From Thysanoteuthis rhombus (lineage: Eukaryota > Mollusca > Cephalopoda > Oegopsida > Thysanoteuthidae), in NCBI GenBank assembly GCA_963457665.1, contig OY735206.1, forward strand, positions 60,860,205 to 60,924,204: 64,000 nucleotides of DNA, read 5' to 3'. The notes below the pieces were generated by a model. It had not been told where the DNA came from. It made no database searches and saw only the letters and a program-made list of their open reading frames with translations. Numbering within the stretch: the first letter of the stretch is position 1; the number at the start of each line of letters is the position of its first letter. The position numbers were made by a program, and so were the translations under genes. Of the stretch, positions 34,551 through 46,500 are shown in pieces.

Positions 34551-37500
34551 GTAAAAAAAAAACAACAAAACCTTGCACTGAATTATCAATTCATTTTAAA
34601 TGACTTTCCTGGGTGAATTATATTATTTTTATTTATAGTATTTGGCTAGTTGCGTATGTTTAACTAGAAATCTATTTCTTGTTTCTAGATAGTTTAAAGT
34701 TATGAAAACTTTAGCTGGGACTTAATTATAATAATGATATAATCTATATGAAAATAAACTTTTTTTTGACACGTGTTGCTCGTGTAAACATTTCGTTTTT
34801 GTTGTCATTGCATTCATTGTTAAATTTTCTCTCATTTTTTTAAAAAGTTTGTTGAAAAGTAAATTTCCTGATAGTGGGAAAGTTCTGATTTTACACGCAT
34901 AGCATAAATAAAATGTTGTTAACTATTTGATATGGAAAAGAAATATCTAGCTTTATTATTGTTATTTTTTCCCCAAGTTTCAAGTCTGAGAATGTAAAAT
35001 TTTCAAAGGTTTTAAATAGATATTTGTTTCATTTGAATAAAATGAACAAAAATTTTCACTGGAAAATCGATTTTAGATTAATTTTAAACAATTAAAGTTA
35101 AATAAATTTCATTCTTAATTTGAAAAAAAAAGTTTTTCCAGAAATTAATAAACCTGAAATAAACGAAAATTTGTACTGTAAAATCGATTTTAGATTAATT
35201 GTAAGCCATTACAATTTAATAAATTCTATTCTCGATTTAAAAAAAAAAAATGTTTTCCCAGAAATAAATAAACCCGATTTTTTGTCTAAACAAAAAGAGA
35301 TAAGTTTCCATTAATTATAACGTAGATTTTGACTGTTATAGAGTCAGGATTTCTTATATTTTGCAAAAATCAATAATGACGCCATTCTCGATGACAGTAA
35401 AAAATTCGTAATTAGAAAATTCTGTTGTTAAAATTCTACTAAAAATAAAATCGTCAAATGCTGAGAATTTAGGGAAAAAATACTTAGTTTTAACATCGGT
35501 CAACTAACCTGCATTAAAATTGTCCTACATTTTGCATTAAAAAGACGAAAAATAAACTTTTAACTACATCAATAAGCACGTCGCAAAGGCGGTAATCGGA
35601 CATTTCGGCTGCTGATAGTATGGCATGGACAGTTTTCTGCCGTGGATGTTTCGGCCTTATTTTGTTTTTACATTGACTTAGGTCATTTAAGGTCACCAGA
35701 GTCAATTTCTGATCATCTTAAAACAATTTTTTCAAGTCTTAGTCCATAATTGAACATCTATAAAACTGAAATTGGGTATAGATGTATATCTTTCCATGGC
35801 AAAGGTTATATACAATGTGGAGTTGACCTCTGAGGTCACCAGAGGTTAATTTCTAGCCACTTTTCATGGTTGAGAGCCACAATTTTGTACAAAGGATGCT
35901 GAAATTGAGCATATGGTTACATCTTCTCACATCGAAGGTAACAATGTTTTGATGATAATTTTACACCTATGTAACAGAAATTTGGCATAGGAGTGAATTA
36001 TTTCTTGGTGAAGATCAAAAGCAATGCGATACTTATCTCAGAATTCATTTTAGGCACCTGAGATCATTTTCGATCAATTCTAGCCAATCTTCCAAGTTGT
36101 TTGCCTCAAATATGCACTTATGAAGTTGAAATTTAGCATAGAGATAGATTCTTTCATAGCCAAAGTATTTGGAAATGTGATTTTGATTTTGAAGTCACCA
36201 TATGTCATCTTGTGCAAATTTTCCAAGTTGTTGGCCACAATAATGCACCCGGGATGCAAAAATTTCGCATATAGGTACATCTTTACAAGTCAAAAGTTGA
36301 AGGCAATGTGAGCTTAATGTTGTTGGACACTGGAGGTATTTCTTGGAAATTGTATCAAAGCCAAAGATCTATCAAGATTTCTGGCCGTCATCTATGCTTT
36401 TTCCATGGACAACTCTAAATTGGTTGTTTTAGGGATGGATCTTGGTACCCAATTGGAGAAATACTTATGTAGTATATTCAGAAGCTCTGTCAAACTAAGT
36501 GACAGCATCATTTGTTCTTTTATTTGCATTGTAATATTTCTTCAGTTACAGCTACTTTTTCATGTGCACATGGAGTAAATAATTGTCTTTTTCATTGGTT
36601 GTGTTGTGTAAGAAGAAATCTATCAAAGGACATATTCTTCCTGTTTGGTTATATTTCAAGTTATTATTCATACTAGAGATATATGAATCTAATTTGATTT
36701 ACATTAATAATAAGTTAATTCATGTTTGTTGTTTAATATTTCATAAATCTTTTAAAAAAATTTTAATGGTTAATCTTTGTTTATTTTCTCAAGCAATTTA
36801 TGTGAAACTATGGTGTTCATGTGCTTTATTTGTTATGTATGAGGAAAGTAATGGGAATGTGCATCTTTGTTGAGCCATAATGGTGGGCACTTGATTCCTT
36901 TTGTGCAGGTCACAAGGCTACCATAAGTTAAGGCTTGTTTAAGGAAGGTTTATTATTCATAACTGATTTGACTCCATTTAGTTATATCACAGAACTGTAT
37001 TGATTCAATATACAGATGAATGCGTTTTTATTGTAAATATACAGGCACAACACAGCGATAAAAGACAAAGGCAACTCTTGGAGGAAAACAAGCTTTTATT
37101 CATTCAACAAGAAGAAAAAATAATTGTGTTCATGTTTGAATGGTTTTGTAGAAAGATAAAATTCTTTTTATTTGTGTATATGTGAAATAAAGTTAAAAGA
37201 TGCATGTAGAAGAAAGAGTTTGTAGAATAAATTTCAGATGAGGTACTTACATAGTAGATGAGGCTTTGTCTTTCATCAGGGGTCAACAATGCCCCCAGAT
37301 GGGAAAGCTATGTCACTGTGTCCATTCACTGTTAGGACTCGGGAGAAAAGAGAAAGATTTGAATCTGGCGGTTGCAACGTGACCGCAATTTTAGATTCTC
37401 ATTGGTCAAGCCAGTTTTGACCAATTGTAATTGTTGTTATTCCTCCCCACATTACTTAGTATGCAGAGGTGAATAATTATATTTTATTTATTTATTTCTA

Positions 37501-40500
37501 CTATCGTTATCATTTTTATTACATAGATTTTCTTATAATTTGAGTCACCACAAAATGTTAGCTTCTTACAGAAATCTGTCAGTTTTCATACAAAACTGTG
37601 GCTGTTATTTTTTGATTTAATTAAGATATTTTACATTTAAGATCTTTAGTCAAATATTTGATAAAAATTGAAAAAGAAATTTCTCAAGTAATTTTTGTGC
37701 TTTCATTATATACTATCTTACTCATCTTGCAAAATGTGTCAGTTTTGAGAAAAAACATTTTTTTTTTTTTTCAGGTTTACTGTGGAGGTTTCTATTAATT
37801 TTGTTGATTGTGATCAGTACCTCACTGTAATAAGCATATAAAACTAGGCGTTGTCACTTATTATCTGACTGCTGAAAATCTTCAGATAAGTTTTGTTATT
37901 GCAATTAATAATAGGCCATATGAACTAATAAAACTTGTCTGCTGCATTTGCCAACCCGCAACTGAACTATAATTACACATTTTACAAGACTCTACATTGT
38001 TACAATTTTATCTATATTTTTTTTTTGTTCTGTTTTTTGTGCATTGCAAATATAAGTTAGCAAAGCATAAACTAGATATACAATACAATAATATATTCAT
38101 GTGATTCTATTGATGCATTATCATTATTGATTCATAAGCTCTATATCATACTGAACCTGAAGTAGTAGATCAATTAAACTATGAACATTTCTGAAGAGCG
38201 AATCTACTTTGTTAAAACCCAATTGACAAAAACAATACGGAACAAATTCATTCCATTTGATTCGATAATCTTACAAATTATAAAAAGTGATTTTTTTTCT
38301 TTGTTCCACAAATATTCCATGAATTATTTGGATGAGTATACTCATCTTTGTTTTTATCATTTTTGTGCTATGTTCTTCAGGCTTCCTCAGGAGTATTTTG
38401 CATCTGGTTAATCTTGAATGTGGTTTGGTATTTAAAAAAAATTTTTTCATGATTTGCCAATTCTTAATGGGGACAATCCAAAGATGAGGATTCGTATCCA
38501 AATAATTTTTGGAAAAATGAAAATATGCCATCTCATAATTTCTGACAACAATTGTAAATACAATTGATTTAATTCAGAGTTGGATCCCGGAAAGTTGGAT
38601 TTGAATCTGTCTATTTAGATAAAAGTATTCTTCTGATGATATCTGCGTATTATCGTGCTACATTGCGACCTTATAGTGCACCCACAAAATGCTATATTAT
38701 TGGTGATCGTTGATTCTCTTGTGGGTTAACCAGATCTTCAAATAACTGCCGAAAGTGGGAGAGTTTGTCCTATCGACATACAGAGAGAAATACAAAGATA
38801 GGGGCTATAAACATTTGATAATCATTTCTTCAAGTTGCCTGATCAAAATTTGAAAACAACCAAGTGGATTATCATTTTCCACCTTGTATCCTTCACTCTC
38901 TCTTTCTCCCATCTCCTGTAGTCTACCTCCATCCTCCCTGTCCTGGGTCAATTACTGCTAAACTTGAAAGCAGCCTCATGGACCCAGTTATCTTGATGAA
39001 TTACTTCCAACTCCCACTGTCAGGGACTAATTAACTTAAACTCACTTGGCTATTTCAAATTACTCCCCAAAATTGAAACTTGTTTTGCCTCTCCTCAGCA
39101 AATCAGTGTGTAGTTTGGCTATCTCCTCTTACACATTGTCCAAGGCCTTGCTACACACATGAACCACATTTCGGGGGAACTTTTCAAACCAAAATTCACT
39201 CTAACCTACATTCATTTTGCTTTTACTTACCCCCTACCATACCATTCTATCATAATTAGTGTTGAATTGTTTCTTACATTTGCAATTAAATGGGTTTATT
39301 CAGACTATTGTTTTTGTCAATTTCATCTAAGTAGTTTCAGTTTTTAGGGATGTGCTAAACTGATCCTTCCCCCATTTAGTGTCCACTATGAGTTATAATA
39401 AACTATCAATAATAAATGCAGATGACTAGTATTAGTATTATTATTATTATATGAAATAATGATGCTGATGATGTATCAGTGGTTTAATCAGTACATAACC
39501 TACTCAAAGGTCAGTGTGCTAACAAATTATTGTGGATCAAATAACTATTTTTTTTTTTTATATTCATTGCTTCAGTTGTGAATGACATTGTCTCTACCAT
39601 GTTCAGCAAACATTTTATGGATGAGTTGTTTCGACCACAATTGATGTATTCTAAGAGAACCATGAGGTCTGTGTTCGATCGTCTTGCTCATTCTTCTCTT
39701 CTGCGCCTTAATGCTGCTAGCATGGACAAGGTCAGTATGATTCAACATAGCCGGGTTTTGTGAAAATACAGGGTGCACCAGGTAATTGTGATCAAATTAT
39801 AATATAAAGAAAAACAAAGATATTCAATAGGAAAAAATCAATATATCTTCATAAAAATTGGTACACATGTTCAATTAGTTGTAAAAAAACAGATTTTTCA
39901 ATGAAACTACACAACCTCGAGAAAAGCTTTGGAAGTAATCACATGCTTGGATCAGGTGGTTCTCATTTGTGTTGGCCATCATGTCCAGGATGTTTGCCTC
40001 TAGTGAGTCCTTGATATAGTGGGGTTGTTAGTTGGTCTCCTTTTCAACTATGGGCCAGATGTACTAGTCCTGAGGATTATATTAGGAGAGCTGGGAGGCC
40101 ACATGTTAGGGGTCATCTGATCTGAAAAATTCTTGGCTAGCCACTCCTGGGTCATGTGGAAGGGAATCTTGCTGAAACAGGTATGGCCTCCCCTGAGCCA
40201 CTCTCACAATCCAGGGCTTGACCACCATGTCCAGATGGCCCTCACCAACTTGCTGGGGTCATTGTTGATGATTTTCTGGTCCTGCTGGATGAACTCAGCC
40301 GTCCTGAGGATGTCCAGCTAAAAATGTTTTTTTCCTTGGCTATGGATGATACCTCATTGCCAGAGGCCTCCAGCTTATTCCTGATCTTGAACATGAAGGA
40401 GCTGGATACATTCAAGAAGCTGGTAATCTCCGAGTCTCAGCAGATGGCTTCGGGTGCTTCTTCATTTTCTGTGTCAGATTGGAAGCAGCCATATTGATAT

Positions 40501-43500
40501 TGTCAATACGTCTGATAGAGAAATTAGAAAGTTAAAATTTGCCACATGCTGTGTAATACTTTATTAGTTTATCTTCCATTTATTGCTAAAGTTGTATTCT
40601 CAGATACCTGGTACATCCTGTATATATCAATAATTAGTATGATTCCTGCAGATCAGTGAATTTTGTGAATCAAAATTTGAGTGGTCATGACTTTTTTCAA
40701 TGTTCAATGTTTTCTATTCATTCTCCGTAGATTTTCTTGAAATTTATGACTTTTTAATCGTAATCATTGTTATTCAGGTTTCTCAGATGAACCATTGTCA
40801 ATCATTAATCTCAATATTACAATTAGTCTTCCTTTCATCTTATTTCTATTTCTATCTATTGCAACACCCAGATCGTTATTTTATGATCATTAGTAAGCAG
40901 CACAGATCAGAGACAGAGAATAAGGATTGTTTCTGATTCATGCTGCTTACTAATCATCCTAGAATGATGATCTGGGAGTTGCTATGTACAGTAAAAGAAA
41001 CAAAATGAAAGAAATACTAGCCATTAATCAATAATAATTGACAATGCTTCATTTAAAAAGTTTGGACGACTTATAACTATAGTCTACAATTACTTATCAA
41101 AGGAGAGAAATAAGATGGAAGAAAAAGTAAAAAAGAATAATTATAATTAGTATGCATTGTTGTTCTAAACCATCTTAGTAATAAAAAAAAAGTCTATCAC
41201 ATTTGGTTGTATAACTGTATTTTTTAAATACATTTCCCTATGTATCGTTATAGAAGTCTCTCTGAAAATGATAATATACCCATGTAATTTGCTTTTCATT
41301 AAATTATGTGGGTATGATCAAAATTTGCTACGATCATCAGAAGGCAGATCACTTAGTTGTAAACTTGTAATGTTACATAGATGTAAACTTATAATGAATG
41401 TCCTTTATGATGAACTAGTTGAAAAATGGTGTTAAAATACCCACTTAGCTTCATTCTATATTTGGTAACCTTTTTCTGCTTTGAGAGTATCACTGATTTT
41501 ACAAGACCAAAAGCAAAATTACGGTTTAAAATAAGTTGTAGATCTTTATATTTGATCATTATAGATTTTACAAATATTAAGCTGATTGTTAGGGAAAAAT
41601 AGCTTTGTAAATTGTACTCATGTAAAGTCAGTTTCTTTTCTATCTCCTTCCTATGCTGCAACCACTGATCTATGCATACAAATACTCATTGAGTGTGATG
41701 TATATTATGATAAGCAATTCACTTCTATATCCAAGAACTTTACCCCCCCTTCCCCTCCCCCCAGCGCCTCTAAATTGACGTAAACCCTATTTATCCTGAG
41801 AAGTGGCAAGAAGGAAAAAAATATACATTAGATGCTTGTAAGGATAACCCACATTACCCTTTTTGTAGATGATTATTAACCTTACTAGTAAATTTTATTC
41901 ACTCTGATCTACTTCAAAACAATGTAGACACAGGTATTCTCTATCTTTCGAAAGTTTGCTCTACGTCACTTTCTTAGAAGACCTACATTAGCACAGATTT
42001 TTCCTGCAATCAGGAAAGGCATATAGTGAAAAAGCAATAACCATTAACTACGTGAAAATACTTACCCTCATGATGGGTATGCACAGCTAGGTGAGGCCTA
42101 CGCCCCTAAAACGTTTAGTGAAATAATGATTCATATCTCATACAACACTCTTCCAAGACATTATTTAATGAAGAACATTCTATTCTCAACTTAATACAAA
42201 ACAATAACTTTAGCTGAAAAGAAACATAATCTATTAACATGTTATAGCCACTCTAAAAGGACCTTTTTATCAAAACTTAACTTTGTATGTAAATTGGATT
42301 TGTATATAAAAATTTTCTTCTATACTACGAGTTTGTTAAAAAAAATTTCCTTTGTGGAAATCAGCATTCACTCCTCAATTATTGTTGATACAAGCTATTG
42401 CAGTTAGTAAGTTTGATAAAGATTTCAATGCCTCCCACTACTTTTATCTGCTGACATAAATTGAGTTTTTAGGCAGCGAGAAAAAAGCAATACAACTTAA
42501 TCTTATTTCAAGGCTTCCATACTTATACTGTAATTTGCTGTAGGTCTATGATAAATGTAAACACGTACAGCAAAGTCAGTTGTTGCTAGGTAATGGCTAT
42601 ATTAGCTGGTGAGGAACCAGTTAGTTTCATGGCTTCCATACTTTAAAATTACAAGTATTAGTTTATGGCCAGAACCCCAAAATACAATTTTTTGCTTCCA
42701 GAATCACAGAACTCTAGGGAAATGTAGTTTAAAATCTATGCCAGTGAAATATCTAAAGTATAGAACGATTTTCTTGGGGTAAAACACAATTTTCAGGGAG
42801 AAAAATTGCTTCAACTACTTAAGGCAAAATTTTATTACTATAAGATTTATATAAGAAAAATTTCTGAGCATTCCCAGATAACAAAAATACCTCTACCTAC
42901 CTCAATGTTGAAGGTTAAGATTTGTTTTCTGGTGTGGCTGATGTGGAAGGCTTGAAATACAACAGTATGTTTGACAGCTTAGCCTCAAACATTTTTCTAT
43001 TGTGCTGTTCATTTTAGGCTTTAAAAACATCTTGCAAACCTGCCCTAAATCCTCATACTTTTCTGTAATCTTTGCAGCACTGTCAATTTTAGTTTAAATC
43101 TCATGCTAGGTCATTTTTTTATTTGGGAACATTCAGAAAAATTTTCCATATAAATATTAGTAATTATTTCTTCGTTTTGTGCCATTTTGGCTTACAAAAA
43201 GTTTGATAGCAATGCTCTACTTTCTGATAGTAATGTAAACTTATAATAATAGAAAACAATTGATGAGAAAGAACTTATGACGGAAAGACCTGTTTGTCCA
43301 GGGAAAACATTCAATCTTGATATTAAAAACCTTGAAACTTTAGTAGTTGGAAAAAAAAGTGCAGTAGTTAGTGAGCTAGTTTCACAAAACTATTGAATTA
43401 ATCAATGGTTTACCAAGAGCTCTATGAATATAGCCACATGCAACTATCATCAAATTGTCTAATTTTCATTTATTCATTCAGAAAAGTTTTTATTGAAGTT

Positions 43501-46500
43501 TCAGTGAAAATGACCCATTAGCTTCTTGTCCTAATCAGATTAAAAATAGTTTTCACATTGAAAAAAGAAATTAAAATCAAATCTTTCAAAAGCTTATTTA
43601 GTTGTTGTCCACTAATTCTAAAAATAGCCACTTGTTCCAAATATGCTAAAACATTAAAAAAAATGCTTTGGAATCATGAGGTAATGATTAAGGTACCAAG
43701 CTGTCCACTGCCTCATCACTCACTCCAATTAATGAATCTTTAATGGCTCTGATAGATTCAGATGTCGTGCCATAGTTAATTGGGGTTTTGGCTCATGAGG
43801 CATGATGTAGTTGAGTCCAGGTCCTGAGACCTCAAGACCAGCACTTCTATGTCTTTGCGACAATTGTTACGAGGGTAAGAGAATTTTTGAGATGGTCCCC
43901 CCACTTATTCAAGCGTGTGGTATACCCTGCATTAAACCAACCTCTAGTTCAGATGTAAGAAATGACAGTTTGTAAATCTATACAATAAACTGTCCATCAA
44001 TGCACAAAATATGAATGTTTTTTGTAGTTATTCTGATTCCAAAGATGATCCATTTTTCAAATTCCTTATTTCAGCTCTATGACCTTATGATAATGGTGGT
44101 TAAGCAACAAATGCTAATGTGCCTTCGACCAAAAGATATCCTTTTTATTACACTCAATCACCTTGATGCCATCATGGAATTGGTTAAGGATAATCCATCC
44201 ACACTACAACAAGTTGATTATGTATATCGACTTTTCATTAAGGTCAGTATTTTTTTTTGCTTTCATTTATCTAAGTTTTCCTCATCTATGTGTTTGTATA
44301 ACTTGAATTTCACTCTCAAGTTTACACTGCTCTGAAAATGAAAATTTGATTAAGCAAAAACAAACAGAGAAACTGAATAATGTTTTACTGCAAGAAAAAT
44401 GTATTTTTTTTTTCACCTTTTTCAAGTCTGAGTTTTCAACCATTTAGATTGGTATCTAAAAGAGGTGAGAGCTGAATGATAATGAATACTCCTCTGAAAA
44501 TAAAGAAAAAATATTTAAATACCAGATAAAGTATTTTTTATTCAAACCTATAAAAGAAAACAGCTTATTTTAAGGACATAGATTTATATATACTTTTTAT
44601 GAATTTAGTTTCATTTATGCTATTATCTTATAGATCTACTTTTTTATAATTTTTTATACTGAAATTCTTTTCTTGGAGATTAAATAAAAACAGAAAACTG
44701 CAAGATTATGCTACAATTCTATGAAGACTCTTTGTCCTTTCAAAGTGTGAGAAAAATTTTCCAAAAAGAAACATATTGGTCTCAACTGATATTATTGCAA
44801 CATATTAAATGCCATAAAACTTTTATGACTAGAAGCTGTCTGTAGAGGCTGCTGAAATGTCAAAGTCCAGAAAGCTGTCTTGCAATTAGAGCTGGAAAGG
44901 ACATAGGAAACTATATCAAATGAATCCTGAAACCAGAGGATTACCCAGAGGTTTTAGACTGAAATGTATTACCCATTATATGAAAACTAGGCTTGATTCA
45001 GAGATCATTGGTTCTCCAGTATGATATAGACCAAAAGCATTCAAGAGTTATTGAAAATAAAAAAATGGTTTTGAATTGGCTATTAATGTGTCCTGATCTC
45101 AATGTATTTGGAAATCTTTGGAGAGAGCTGGAATCATGGTTTCAGCACATACCATACACTGTAGGAATCATGCAAACATTTAAGAGCTTGAACAAATTGC
45201 CAAGGAAGAGTAGAAGAAACTACCAGCTGATTGATGCAAGAAGCTTATAGATGGCTACAAGAAACGTTTGGAGACAGTCATTGTTAACAATGGGTGAACA
45301 AAAAATTAAGGAAGAGTGCCTTTATCCAGGACATATTTTCTATTTCTTCTATGAAATTGCTACCAGTATGATTTGAACCATAAAACATGCTTTAACCCCC
45401 CCACCCCTACAAAAAAAACCTGGGCCTGATTACAACCAATCACGTGACCTATGTTTCTAAACAGCATGCCATCTTGGGGGTGATCAATCAAAAAAATTGG
45501 AAAAAAGGGTGATTAATAAATAAGTTACTTTTCTCATATTCTGTTGGGAAGTGATCACTAAAAAAGTCTGAATTTTCAAAACACAAGTGTGAATGCTGCT
45601 GGGCAAAAACTAAGGGATCAATTGGGATAAACTTAGATTGCAAATCGAACCCCCCTCCCAACCCACTAATAGTATAATTGGGGTAGGGGATTGAAGAAAA
45701 AAAATTTTCTGTACTTATTGAGGGGAGAGTGTGCGCAAAATTTCAAGTTTATATTATGAATGGTTAGAACATAGATACAAATAAATGTCAGAACACATGA
45801 ATAACCTAAACCCAGCTACAGTGTTTAAACCGGTCTGTTGTAGTGTTGATTAGTGATTTTTTTTTTTTTTTGTTAAATTACTTTGGATATCCTATTAAAA
45901 TATTCTGATGATTTAAATTTGGTATTCTTCCATTCATTGCTAAAGACATTGTTTTGGTTATATGATATAATTCAAGGGTTCCAAAAATGGTGACCAGAAC
46001 TGTACTTCACATTCACATTCAAGTATAAAATAACCAGATATTATAAACTCTAAATTCTCTAATGAAAATTATCAACTACATATCAATGTACAACAAAAAT
46101 AAATCCTAACGTTATAGTTACACTTTAAATTGTGTCTTCTCTTCGCAATTCCACTTGTTAAGCTTTGCTTGATGTTCACTAGAACACTTTCCTGTCAAAG
46201 GAAACTCGATATCATCCATGCCAGCTACAATGGTTGAAAGAAGCTGAAAATATACTTTTTTGCATTCATCATTTTGAGAACATCTACTATTATGTTATTT
46301 CCAATGAGCCTAAACCTAACCCTGATTCATTACTTTTTACAAAAACAAAATTGTAGTGGGATTTGCAGTCTTTAAAATCTGGGATTAGAAGCAAAGATTC
46401 TTCTGCAATCTTGTTATTTGTCATCTGATTGTAACATTAAAAGATATTCTTTTCAAAAGACTATACATTCTTCTGTTTTTAAAATTGAAGGTTTATGCGG

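Noticed and set aside
36583-36873. 96-codon frame in oscp1 intron 1 as an extra exon
   Set aside because: No OSCP1 homology and the protein is already complete without it. Hydrophobic composition is typical of T-rich DNA.
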